Counted from the first letter of the stretch, positions 28,120 through 37,459 are shown. The stretch is 45,019 bases of DNA from Candidatus Aminicenantota bacterium (GCA_016783445.1 JADHWO010000015.1:1-45019); one strand, 5' to 3'. A program made the numbers and translations. The notes: a model not told the origin generated them from the letters alone.

Positions 28120-29364
28120 TCATTTCGTTTCTAATTGCTCAATAAAAGCTTCTATATTGGTCTTAGCCTGTTCTTCTGAATAGCACCGCAAGTCATTCAA
28201 ATCGCCATTTATAGTAAGAGAAGGAATATTCAATTTTTTCTCGAGCCTTTCAGGCATTCCATAGCGGTTATTGGAATTATTCGGGCACGTTTTTGCATCA
28301 TGGAACAAAATCCCATCTAGCTTGTATTTACGGACCATTTCCTCGATATATTTCTCTTTGAAATTCTCATCTCTGACAATAAATATCTCTGTATAAGCCC
28401 GGGCCATACTCATAAAGGGATCCTCTGGGTCAAAAGAATCAAAGATCCAGCTGTTGCAGTAGGTCGAGGCAACAACAGCTGTTTTGAATCCTATAAAAAA
28501 TTCAGCAAGGTTTCTTAGTTTCCCCCAGATAGGCATCCCTTCCCAGTAAATGCGGAATTTTTCCCCTTCCACAGCTCCATCTTTTTTAGCATTTTTCTCC
28601 TCAAGTTCCTTAAGGAGCACTTTATAATACTCCACAGCCTGGGGAGAGCCTCTTAAAACAACGGCAGGCCCCATATGAATCGTAGCGTCAAAAAAACTTA
28701 TAGGTGCAGGGATAGCTGCATTTGCTTCGAGAACTTTTTTCCACATCAGGGTACAGTCTTTGGAGAGAGAAAGGACACTTCGGAACTTATCAATATCAAA
28801 TTTATTCCCTGAAATCTTTTCTAACGGAGGAATCAAGTCTTTAGTCTGTTGAACAATACCCTGAAGATGAGAATCAGTTATCTTTCCTATATTACGATAA
28901 GTGGATATTCCTATGGCTGGAACTCCAAGCTCTCTTGAATACCAGTTGAACCAATCCTGTACATCGCGGCATTGGTTGGTGTTGTATACAAGCACATCAG
29001 GTTTAGCAATCCCTTCAATTCCCTCATAAGCCCGGGAAAGAGGTGTTTCTTTTTTTATAAAAGCGCCAACATCACTCGTCAGGTAAGAGCAGATATCCGG
29101 AGAATAGCCAACAGCATTAGCCACGGGAATATAGTCGTTTGCAGTCCGGGAAGATCCTAATACAGCTCCATGATTCTCTGGATAATGGACAAGAAATCCT
29201 AAGCTCAACAAGAGCTCAGCAGGTCCGACACTGGAGCACCATGCAATTTTGGGTGAGTCCTCTTTCGCGGCATCATTCAATTCGTAGAAATAATCAGCCA
29301 TTATTTTCCTCAAAAAACCGGTGGCTTGAATTTTCTTGATAGCGATTTTCTTTTCTTCGCTCAT
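28120..29364 (-). CDS. Benzoyl-CoA reductase / 2-hydroxyacyl-CoA dehydratase family subunit (BcrB/HgdB-like)
   Basis: 414 aa; three candidate cluster-ligand Cys (DICSYLTSD, TNQCRDVQDW, DAKTCPNNSNN), IYWEGMPIWGKLR, VVASTYCNSWIFD, NGDLNDLRC. Confidence 0.87.
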   Translation of the reverse strand: MSEEKKIAIKKIQATGFLRKIMADYFYELNDAAKEDSPKIAWCSSVGPAELLLSLGFLVHYPENHGAVLGSSRTANDYIPVANAVGYSPDICSYLTSDVGAFIKKETPLSRAYEGIEGIAKPDVLVYNTNQCRDVQDWFNWYSRELGVPAIGISTYRNIGKITDSHLQGIVQQTKDLIPPLEKISGNKFDIDKFRSVLSLSKDCTLMWKKVLEANAAIPAPISFFDATIHMGPAVVLRGSPQAVEYYKVLLKELEEKNAKKDGAVEGEKFRIYWEGMPIWGKLRNLAEFFIGFKTAVVASTYCNSWIFDSFDPEDPFMSMARAYTEIFIVRDENFKEKYIEEMVRKYKLDGILFHDAKTCPNNSNNRYGMPERLEKKLNIPSLTINGDLNDLRCYSEEQAKTNIEAFIEQLETK

Positions 29365-29752
29365 TTTTCCTCCATTAAAAGAAGATAAAAAAAGCCTGTA
29401 TCATATTATGTTGATTCGCTTTTTTATGGTGGGGGGTTATCAAAACCTATTCCTTTTTAAGACTACCAAAATAACAATATTACGTTTCCAAGTCAAGAAA
29501 CTCCTTCATCTCAAAGCTGACAGTTAAAAAATATATTAAATGAGTATAAATATAGAGTCGAATGGATTCTTGATGAATGTGGAGTCCAAATTTAAAGCAA
29601 AATTTAATTCATATGTTATGAGACAAAAGAAATAAAAAGACTAAAAAGTTAATATAAGATTATGATTTATGTACCGAAAAAACTTGATGAGTAGGATCAA
29701 CCTAAAGATGTGCTAAATTTTTTTCTCCAAGCTTCTTTGGATATATTTTAAA

Positions 29753-30703
29753 TTACAGCACTCTGACTCTGTTCCTACCCTCTTTTTTTGCCAAGTAAAG
29801 AGCCTCATCTGCCCTCTTCACCAAACTCTTTCTGGTATCTCCCTCTATAAACTCTGCAATGCCGGCACTTATGGTAATATGGCCCACTTTAGTAAAAGAA
29901 GCCTTTTTTATGATTTTTCTTACTCTTTCTATTTGTATCTTTGCTCCTTCAAGATTCGTTTCAGGGAGTATTATAACAAACTCCTCTCCGCCATATCTGG
30001 CAAATGTGTCTGTTATTCTTATGTCTTTTCTGATGAGCCCTGTCATCCTCTTGAGCACATAGTCTCCTGCTTCATGTCCATATATGTCGTTTACTTTTTT
30101 GAAGTGGTCAATATCCAGGATTACAACAGAAAGAAATCTATTATACCTTTCAACTCTTCTTATTTCCTGATCCAGAAGTTCTGAAAATTTCCTCCTGTTG
30201 TAAATACTGGTAAGAGGATCTGTTTCTGCCATTTTCTCTGCCTGTCTTTGTTTAGTGAAATCACGAACAATTGCCAGAATTTCTTCTTCTCTACTTGCTT
30301 TGATTCTCGCCTCGAAATGGTGAATTTTCTCGTTTACAGCCAGTCTATACTGAAAAATCTGCGTCTCGCCTGTTACAACTGCAAGCTTCATACAATGCAT
30401 AAACTGTTCTGCAATCTTTTTATCGAACACATCATACACATTTTTCCCTATAAATTCGCCGGGATGTTTCCATAAACTAAATTCTTTTGCAGGAATGATC
30501 TCCAGAAAAATCCCACTTTTAGAAAGGCGAAATATTAAATCAGGTATTGCAATCAGGAGAGATCTGTTTATTTCTTCTCTCCTGCGCAGATCTTCCTCTG
30601 CTTGACAACGATCCTTATCTGAAATTTCCAATTCAGCAATTCTCTGGCGCAAATCTTTCAATTCATGTATAAGCTGATTTTTTGTTTTCCCATCATCTTT
30701 CAT
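29753..30703 (-). CDS. PAS-like sensor diguanylate cyclase
   Basis: 316 aa; DPLTSIYNRRKF, RITDTFARYGGEEF (I-site RxxD plus active GGEEF), SAGIAEF, ADEALYLAKKEGRNRV. Confidence 0.92.
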   Translation of the reverse strand: MKDDGKTKNQLIHELKDLRQRIAELEISDKDRCQAEEDLRRREEINRSLLIAIPDLIFRLSKSGIFLEIIPAKEFSLWKHPGEFIGKNVYDVFDKKIAEQFMHCMKLAVVTGETQIFQYRLAVNEKIHHFEARIKASREEEILAIVRDFTKQRQAEKMAETDPLTSIYNRRKFSELLDQEIRRVERYNRFLSVVILDIDHFKKVNDIYGHEAGDYVLKRMTGLIRKDIRITDTFARYGGEEFVIILPETNLEGAKIQIERVRKIIKKASFTKVGHITISAGIAEFIEGDTRKSLVKRADEALYLAKKEGRNRVRVL

Positions 30704-30843
30704 TTTATCTGCCTTACAAAAACAGACCGAAGTCCCAAATAATTTATTGTCCCTTTTGTATTATTTAACATTATACATCTTTCCTGAAAAAAAGATAATA
30801 AATTTAGTAATGTCAAATGTTGAGACGCGACCCCTAATTATGG

Positions 30844-30872
30844 TTGACAGAAAAAGAGTTAGGTGATATGTA
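30844..30872 (+). promoter_or_regulatory. Sigma70-like promoter upstream of the dch/had pair
   Basis: TTGACA (30844-30849), 17-nt spacer, TATGTA (30867-30872), 58 nt before the ATG at 30931. Confidence 0.4.
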
Positions 30873-30930
30873 TTACATCTCGATTCTCTTCAGCAGACGT
30901 TGATTAACACAACTTTTTCGAAGAGTTACT

Positions 30931-31710
30931 ATGACTCAAAAAAATTTTGAACATATTGTTTTTGAAACCAAAGAAAGCAAGGCATTCTTAACCATTAACC
31001 ACCCTCCCTTGAATATTCTGAATATTTCTGTGATGGAAGAAATAAACCAAGCTTTAAGTTCTCTTATTGACAACAAAGAGGTCAGAGTCCTGGTCATATC
31101 CAGCAGCGGAGAAAAAGCCTTTTCAGCAGGAGTGGATGTATCTGATCATACAAAAGAAAAAGTAGATAAAATGCTTCAGGTTTTTCATGATATCTTCCGC
31201 AACCTTTCAAAATTAGATCAGGCAACTGTAGCTGCTGTTAAAGGATTAACCCTGGGCGGGGGGTGTGAAATTGCTCTTTTCTGCGATTTGATATTTGCAG
31301 CTGACAATTTGAAGATCGGACAGCCTGAAATAAAACTTTCCGCTATCCCACCTATTGCTCTCCTGATTTTACCTCGCCTTATAGGATTAAAAAGAGCTTC
31401 TGAGCTCCTTTTAACCGGCAAAACTATAAATGCAATTGAAGCTGAGAGAATCGGCTTGGTTAACAAAGTTGTTCCCCTTGCCTCTTTCGATTCAGAACTG
31501 GAGAATTTTATTCACCCTATTACGGAATTAAGCCTTGTAGGATTAAAACATTCAAAAAAAGGAATTAATCTGGGTTTAGAGACAAACTTTTTAGAAGGAT
31601 TAGAGATAATTGAAAAATCCTATCTTGAAGAACTAATGGCCTCCGAAGATGCCCACGAAGGGATAAAAGCCTTTATGGAAAAAAGGAAGCCTCTCTGGAA
31701 AAACAAATAA
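30931..31710 (+). CDS. Enoyl-CoA hydratase family; cyclohexa-1,5-dienecarbonyl-CoA hydratase (Dch/BamR)-like
   Basis: 259 aa; AFSAGVDVSDHTKEKVDKMLQVFHDIFRNL, LGGGCEIALFCD, IGQPEIKLSAIPPIALLILPRLIG, LEELMASEDAHEGIKAFMEKRKPLW. Confidence 0.7.
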   Translation: MTQKNFEHIVFETKESKAFLTINHPPLNILNISVMEEINQALSSLIDNKEVRVLVISSSGEKAFSAGVDVSDHTKEKVDKMLQVFHDIFRNLSKLDQATVAAVKGLTLGGGCEIALFCDLIFAADNLKIGQPEIKLSAIPPIALLILPRLIGLKRASELLLTGKTINAIEAERIGLVNKVVPLASFDSELENFIHPITELSLVGLKHSKKGINLGLETNFLEGLEIIEKSYLEELMASEDAHEGIKAFMEKRKPLWKNK

Positions 31711-31721
31711 AGGAGGAATAA

Positions 31722-32750
31722 ATGAAAGCAGCTGTATTTCATGGGCCTAACCAGCCTCTAAAAATAGAAGAGGTCGAAACCCCAAAAATATATTTTCATG
31801 AAATTTTAGTAAAAGTTGCAGCTTGTGGAGTGTGTAATACTGACCTGCATTACATAGACCATGGTGTTCCAACTTTTAAAAAGCCCCCCATGATATTGGG
31901 TCATGAACCTTCTGGGATAGTTGAGGACGTTGGTGCTCAAGTCAAAAACTTTAAGGTTGGAGACCATGTTCTCATTCCGCCTGTTTTCTCTTGCGGCCAC
32001 TGTGCTAACTGCCGAGAGGGACGAGAGAATATATGTCTTAACATGATCATGTTGGGTAATAACATTGACGGTGCTTATGCTGAATATGTTAAAGTGCCTG
32101 CAAAAGATTGTCAGCATCTGCCAGAAGAGCTTCCTCTTGAAGAATCAAGTATTATAGCTGACGCCATCTCCACCCCTTATCACGCTGTTAAGAACAGAGC
32201 ACAAGTCCAACTAGGCGATTCAGTCGTTGTTTATGGATGCGGAGGAGTTGGAATAAATGTTGTCCAAATGGCTGCAGCTGCTGGAGGTTTAGTCATTGCA
32301 GTGGATATTGTGGATAATAAATTAGAGATAGCCAGAAGTTTAGGAGCCAGGCATACCATCAATGCATCCAATAAAGACGATAAAACGCTGCTCAAAGAAA
32401 TAAGAGAGCTTACAGGAGGAGGAGCAGATATTTCTATTGAAGTTATCGGCAATCCAAAAACAATCGAAATGGGTCCTAGTTCCCTGAGAGCAGGGGGACG
32501 TCATTGTCAGGTAGGTTACTCATCTAAAGCTGTACCTCTTAATGCTGGAAGGCTGATGTTTCGAGAGATCGAAATCAGAGGCTCCTTAGGCTGCAGGCCG
32601 GTGGACTATCCTAAAATCATAGAAATGGTAAAGATCGGAAAAATTCAACTTAAACCTGTGGTGACCAATAAGTTCAAGCTTGAAGATATAAACAAGGCCT
32701 TTGATTTATTAAGAAAAGGAGAAGCCCTTAGATCCATCATTGTTATCTAA
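31722..32750 (+). CDS. Zn-dependent alcohol dehydrogenase; candidate 6-hydroxycyclohex-1-ene-1-carbonyl-CoA dehydrogenase (Had/BamQ)
   Basis: 342 aa; CGVCNTDLHYID, GHEPSGIVEDVG, CGHCANCREGRENIC, VVYGCGGVGINVVQMA; 11 nt downstream of the Dch-like gene. Confidence 0.65.
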   Translation: MKAAVFHGPNQPLKIEEVETPKIYFHEILVKVAACGVCNTDLHYIDHGVPTFKKPPMILGHEPSGIVEDVGAQVKNFKVGDHVLIPPVFSCGHCANCREGRENICLNMIMLGNNIDGAYAEYVKVPAKDCQHLPEELPLEESSIIADAISTPYHAVKNRAQVQLGDSVVVYGCGGVGINVVQMAAAAGGLVIAVDIVDNKLEIARSLGARHTINASNKDDKTLLKEIRELTGGGADISIEVIGNPKTIEMGPSSLRAGGRHCQVGYSSKAVPLNAGRLMFREIEIRGSLGCRPVDYPKIIEMVKIGKIQLKPVVTNKFKLEDINKAFDLLRKGEALRSIIVI

Positions 32751-32809
32751 TTCAAAAAGTACTACAACTAATTATACTGAATTATTAATCTAAACTCCTG
32801 TATTAGCTC

Positions 32810-34177
32810 CTATTTTATTAAATAAAATCTGATCTGATGGCCATCAAGAAACTTACAACCATCCTTAGTAAAAACACCAGTCTCTTCAAAGCCTATTCGA
32901 ACATCCTGATTATCCCACTCTGGAATACTCGAGGTGCAGCTGTATTCAATTGCATAAACTGTATTTGGATAGAGCGGATACTCTCCACGTGCTTTAACAC
33001 CTTCTGGGGCTCTCTCAGGTGGCCTTGCATCCATCGGAGGTCCGGCAGCATGCCCGTTAAATCCAACAGGATGAGAATAAATTAGAGGCCTTAAACCCTC
33101 CGCTTCTGCTTTTTTCATTGCAGACCAGACAATATCATTGCCTGATCTCCCAGCTTTAAATTCGTTCCTGAAAATATCTCCCATTCTATTAGTGCGTCTT
33201 AAAGCCTCCTTTAATCCTTCCGGTGCATCCTCCTCACCAATCTTACATACATATGCCTGCCACTGCATGTCTGTACAAAGGCCAAGATACACAATTCCAA
33301 CATCACAATGAAGAAGGTCGCCCCTCCGGATAATCCTTCTGTTATCTTTGTATTTGGCAGCTTCCTTTTTATACCTCTGAATGGATATCGAAGGTTGAAA
33401 CCAGGTTTCCAATCCAAAATCAGTAATTTTCTGCCTGATCCACCAGACAACATCTTCTGTGCTTGTTATGTCGGGTGTGATGACTTTATTGGAGTAAAAC
33501 TCAGATATAATATCGTGGGCTATTCCACAGATATGCCTGTAAACACTCAGTTCCTGGGGACTTCTGGTTTCAAGCCAGCCAATACAAAGGTTTTCTGCTG
33601 AAACAAGTCTGGAAGAATATTCAGACCCAAGAGCTTTTCCCAGCTTCTCTTTCAGGCTTGCTGTCAATCCATCTCCAAAAGCCCAGGTAGAAGAAACATT
33701 AATCCCGATTTTTTTCGGGTTTCGCTCCTTAATGACCTCTGCCAGACTTTCAAACTGCTTTTTCTTTTTATCGATCCACGTTGCTTTATACCAATCACCA
33801 ATGCCGTAATAACCTCCTGACAATCTTTCTACTCCAACTTTTTCACCACGATCATAAAAAATAAGAATTGATGTTCTTCGGGCAGCCATAGTCGGCTCAG
33901 GAACAAGACTCATATAGACAGGATCTTCATTGTATTCACGGTTTATGATGAGCCACATATCAATTCCTTCCCTTCTCATTAATTCCGGTATGATGTTATC
34001 CAACCTCCATCTCAGCCATTCATTCATCACTTTTGCCCGCTCCCTTTCGGGCAAAATCTTATAGCTGTCATTTACTGATGCAACTCCATAGTCCTGAGAA
34101 TAAATATTACTTGCTATTAAAAGTAAAAAGATAAAAGAAAAAATTTTAATAGCCTTAAAAAGCTGTTGATTAGACAT
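32810..34177 (-). CDS. M24 family metallopeptidase (Xaa-Pro aminopeptidase-like), exported
   Basis: 455 aa; signal peptide; GDLLHCDVGIVYLGLCTDMQ, HPVGFNGHAAGPP, YPNTVYAIEYSCT. Confidence 0.82.
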   Translation of the reverse strand: MSNQQLFKAIKIFSFIFLLLIASNIYSQDYGVASVNDSYKILPERERAKVMNEWLRWRLDNIIPELMRREGIDMWLIINREYNEDPVYMSLVPEPTMAARRTSILIFYDRGEKVGVERLSGGYYGIGDWYKATWIDKKKKQFESLAEVIKERNPKKIGINVSSTWAFGDGLTASLKEKLGKALGSEYSSRLVSAENLCIGWLETRSPQELSVYRHICGIAHDIISEFYSNKVITPDITSTEDVVWWIRQKITDFGLETWFQPSISIQRYKKEAAKYKDNRRIIRRGDLLHCDVGIVYLGLCTDMQWQAYVCKIGEEDAPEGLKEALRRTNRMGDIFRNEFKAGRSGNDIVWSAMKKAEAEGLRPLIYSHPVGFNGHAAGPPMDARPPERAPEGVKARGEYPLYPNTVYAIEYSCTSSIPEWDNQDVRIGFEETGVFTKDGCKFLDGHQIRFYLIK

Positions 34178-34294
34178 TTATTAAACCTCCTTTATGGGAA
34201 AATTTAATAGCATAGGCAATATTTGCTGTCAAAAGTCCAAAATGGCGAAAAGTTTATATTATTAGCCGCCATGTCGGCTTGATAGATTAAAAGT

Positions 34295-34353
34295 AAGTAT
34301 TCTGGGATGGCGTGAAAAATCTGAACGGGAGCGAGACCATTCCCGAATATCTT
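34295..34353. repeat. Internally deleted third copy of the dispersed repeat
   Basis: aagtattctgggatggcgtgaaaaatctgaacgggagcgagaccattcccgaatatctt: conserved right segment plus roughly complementary arms; interior missing. Confidence 0.65.
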
Positions 34354-34388
34354 CTGATTATTACCCACACAAAATGGAAGAGAATCAT

Positions 34389-35168
34389 CTATTTTCCTTT
34401 AAACTTGCCTTTCCTCTTCTCAAGGAAAGCAGAAACTCCCTCCTTTTTATCCTCTGTAGTACAGGAGAGGGCATGAAGATAAGACTCAAGCGCAAAACCT
34501 GAGGCTGTGTCCCCTTCTTGGCTTCTATTTACCGCTTCTTTTGCGTATCTTACTGCTAAAGGTGGTCTTGAGGCAATTTTTTGGGCAAGCTCCATCACCT
34601 TTTCCATCAATTCCTCAAGAGGAAATACTTTATTTACTAATCCTATCCTGAAGGCTTCCTGGGCATCTATAAAATCTCCGGTGAGTATCAATTCCATGGC
34701 CCGGCCCAGCCCTATTAACCGGGGCAGTCTCTGGGTCCCACCGTCGCCTGGAATAATCCCCAGCTTAACCTCAGGGGCACCAAATTGTGCCTTATCCGAA
34801 CAGATTCTGATGGAACAAGCTAAAGCCAGTTCAAGGCCTCCTCCAAGGGCATACCCGTTAACCGCAGCAATAACAGGAATTTGGAGGTTTTCTATATGCG
34901 AAAAAATTTCCTGCCTTTCTTGTGAAACCTTCCGCCCTTGGCGGGCATCACGGTCAACAAGCTCCTTGATATCAGCTCCTGCTACAAAAGCTTTATCCCC
35001 TTTCCCAGTTATTATCAGCACTCTCAGCCCTTCATCTTTCTCGATATCGTCAAGAAGCTTGCTTAATTCAGATGTCAGTTCATTGGAAATTGCATTCAGC
35101 TTATCAGGCCGATTGATTGTCAGGATACCGATGTTATCTTTTTTCTCATAGATAAGTGTTTTATACAT
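34389..35168 (-). CDS. Enoyl-CoA hydratase (crotonase)
   Basis: MYKTLIYEKKDNIGILTINRPDKLNAIS, FVAGADIKEL, NGYALGGGLELALACSIRI, PEVKLGIIPGDGGTQRLPRLIG. Confidence 0.92.
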   Translation of the reverse strand: MYKTLIYEKKDNIGILTINRPDKLNAISNELTSELSKLLDDIEKDEGLRVLIITGKGDKAFVAGADIKELVDRDARQGRKVSQERQEIFSHIENLQIPVIAAVNGYALGGGLELALACSIRICSDKAQFGAPEVKLGIIPGDGGTQRLPRLIGLGRAMELILTGDFIDAQEAFRIGLVNKVFPLEELMEKVMELAQKIASRPPLAVRYAKEAVNRSQEGDTASGFALESYLHALSCTTEDKKEGVSAFLEKRKGKFKGK

Positions 35169-35182
35169 GTCCCACTCCAAGC

Positions 35183-36337
35183 CTAAACAAAAGCTTTGAT
35201 TCCAAGTTCAATGGCACCGATGATCAGCTGTTGAATCTGGGAAGTACCTTCATAAAGGGTATTAATTCTGGCATCCCGGTAAAAACGTTCCACATCGTAC
35301 TCTCCGGAAAAGCCATAACCCCCGTGGATCTGTACAGCTTTGTAAGCCACCCGGTTTACCATCTCACTGCAGTAGTATTTAGCTATAGATGTCTCCCTGG
35401 TATTGGGGAGTTCTTTGTTTTTCATATCTCCTGCACGGTAGACAAGGAGACGACCTGCTTCGCATTCGACAACCATGTCTGCAATCATCTGCTGGACAAG
35501 CTGAAAGCTAGCTATAGGCTTTCCAAACTGTATTCTTTGTTTAGCATATTCTTTGCAGATGTCTATACACCCTTGAGCTGCTCCAACACATCCAGCAGCC
35601 ACAGTAAAACGGCCAAAATCAAGGGTTCCCAGGGCAACCTTAAAACCTTTATTAATCTCACCCATGACATTTTCTTTAGGAACGCGGCAATTCTCCAGGA
35701 AAATCTCTCCTGTATTAGATGCACGAAGACCTAATTTATCATGGAGGTCCCCTGTCGAGAATCCCTCAAATCCTCTTTCTACCAGAAAGGCTGTGATTCC
35801 TTTAGCTCCTGCTTCTTTGTCTGTCTTGGCATAGACAACTGCCAGATCAGCGATTCCGGCATTTGTAATCCAAGTTTTTTGGCCGTTGAGAATATAATAA
35901 TCTCCATCTTCCTTGGCAGTCGAAGTCATGCTGACAGGATCACTTCCCGCATCTGGCTCTGTTAAGCCAAAACACCCAATCCATTCTCCACTGGTCAGTT
36001 TAGGAAGGTACTTTTTCTTTTGTTCTTCACTGGCATACTTAAAAATGGGAAGCTCCACAAGGGACACCTGTACAGAATAAGTCCCCCGCAGAGAGGAATC
36101 TACTCTGCCTATTTCTTCGGCTACAATGGCATGACTTATAAAATCAAATCCTGCCCCTCCGTACTCTTCGGGAATCGGTGTGCCCATAAAGCCAAGCCCT
36201 GCCAATTTTTTAAAAAGATCGCGAGGGAATTGAGCCTTTTTATCGTTTTCACTCGCCACAGGTGCAATTTCTTCCTTGGCAAATTTACGGATTGTACCCT
36301 GTATCATTTTTTGTTCTTCATTTAAATCAAAATCCAT
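35183..36337 (-). CDS. Acyl-CoA dehydrogenase, glutaryl-CoA dehydrogenase-like
   Basis: 384 aa; RGTYSVQVSLVELPIFKYASEEQKKKYLPKLTSGEWIGCFGLTEPDAGSDPVSM; catalytic-region YEGTSQIQ. Confidence 0.87.
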   Translation of the reverse strand: MDFDLNEEQKMIQGTIRKFAKEEIAPVASENDKKAQFPRDLFKKLAGLGFMGTPIPEEYGGAGFDFISHAIVAEEIGRVDSSLRGTYSVQVSLVELPIFKYASEEQKKKYLPKLTSGEWIGCFGLTEPDAGSDPVSMTSTAKEDGDYYILNGQKTWITNAGIADLAVVYAKTDKEAGAKGITAFLVERGFEGFSTGDLHDKLGLRASNTGEIFLENCRVPKENVMGEINKGFKVALGTLDFGRFTVAAGCVGAAQGCIDICKEYAKQRIQFGKPIASFQLVQQMIADMVVECEAGRLLVYRAGDMKNKELPNTRETSIAKYYCSEMVNRVAYKAVQIHGGYGFSGEYDVERFYRDARINTLYEGTSQIQQLIIGAIELGIKAFV

Positions 36338-36425
36338 AGCACACTCCTTTCTATGAGGCTTTAATTGTTATTGTGAGTAGTTAAAGAAAGCATGGCAATC
36401 TTATAGAAAAAAGGATTAGCTTTAT

Positions 36426-37277
36426 TTAATACTTATAGAATCCTTCGCCTGCCTTTCTCCCCAGTTTCCCATCGGCAATCATCTTCCTGATTATTTCCGG
36501 AGGCCTATAACGCTCATCCTTTAACTTTGCATACAATGTTTCCATTTTAGCCAAATGGATATCCAGACCAATCATATCAATGAGGGCTAAAGGGCCCATA
36601 GGAAGTCCAGCCCCAAGCTTCATAGCTTCGTCAATATCCTGAGGAGAAGCTATGCCATCGGCATAAACAGCAGCAGCTTCATTCAGCATCCCGGCTAAAA
36701 CACGGCTGACTATCCCGGCTGGTGCTTCCTTTGCCGTGGCAATCGGAACCTTGCCCAGATCTTCGGCAAACTTTTTTGTTACGGCAATTGTATCTTCAGA
36801 GGTTTTTTCACCGCGGATGATTTCAACTAATTTCATAATAACTGCCGGATTGAAAAAATGCATCCCGATAACCTTGTCAGGACGCAATGTGGCTGAAGCG
36901 ATCTCGCTCACTGAAAGAGCTGTAGTATTAGAGGCTAAAATCGTTTCAGGTGAACAGATAGAATCCAACTTTGCAAACACTTCCTTCTTTACATCAATAT
37001 TCTCAGATATAGCTTCAACAACAAAGTCACATTCCCGGGCTTGGTCCATGTCTGTAGACCAATTCATCCGGGAGAGAACCGACTCCATATCCTCCTGAGT
37101 AATTTTCCCTTTTTCCACCCGTCTGTTTAAACCTGTCTTGACCTTTTCTCTCGCTTTCCCAACTATATCATCAGAGATGTCAACCAAAGTCACGTCATAA
37201 CCCTGCTGAGCACAAAGTTGTCCTACACCAGAACCCATGATTCCTGTGCCTATAACAAAAGGCTTTTTAATATCCAT
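36426..37277 (-). CDS. 3-hydroxybutyryl-CoA dehydrogenase
   Basis: 283 aa; VIGTGIMGSGVGQLCAQQGYDVTLVDIS, LASNTTALSVSEIA, GMHFFNPAVIMKLVEII, GLPMGPLALIDMIGLD. Confidence 0.93.
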   Translation of the reverse strand: MDIKKPFVIGTGIMGSGVGQLCAQQGYDVTLVDISDDIVGKAREKVKTGLNRRVEKGKITQEDMESVLSRMNWSTDMDQARECDFVVEAISENIDVKKEVFAKLDSICSPETILASNTTALSVSEIASATLRPDKVIGMHFFNPAVIMKLVEIIRGEKTSEDTIAVTKKFAEDLGKVPIATAKEAPAGIVSRVLAGMLNEAAAVYADGIASPQDIDEAMKLGAGLPMGPLALIDMIGLDIHLAKMETLYAKLKDERYRPPEIIRKMIADGKLGRKAGEGFYKY

Positions 37278-37459
37278 TGTTATTCCTCCATGTTTAAATA
37301 ACCTGAATTATTCATAAAAACTGCCGATGCCATCATTCACTCTCAATAATATCAATTCTCTAGCATGACTTTTTTTTAATTCTAGAACATCACTCTGTCT
37401 TTTAAATTCATCTATATCAATCATCGGCATTTTTTACTCTTCGAGCGAGCCGATCTCAT

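Noticed and set aside
28120-29364. Specific naming as bcrB or hgdB
   Set aside because: Family membership is clear, but remembered BcrB/BzdO/HgdB sequences do not match closely enough to choose a subfamily without alignment.
34507-35151. 214-aa plus-strand ORF
   Set aside because: Entirely antisense to the well-supported crotonase gene; low-complexity Ser/Pro-rich translation.
35156-35734. 192-aa plus-strand ORF
   Set aside because: Antisense to the acyl-CoA dehydrogenase gene with no domain signal.
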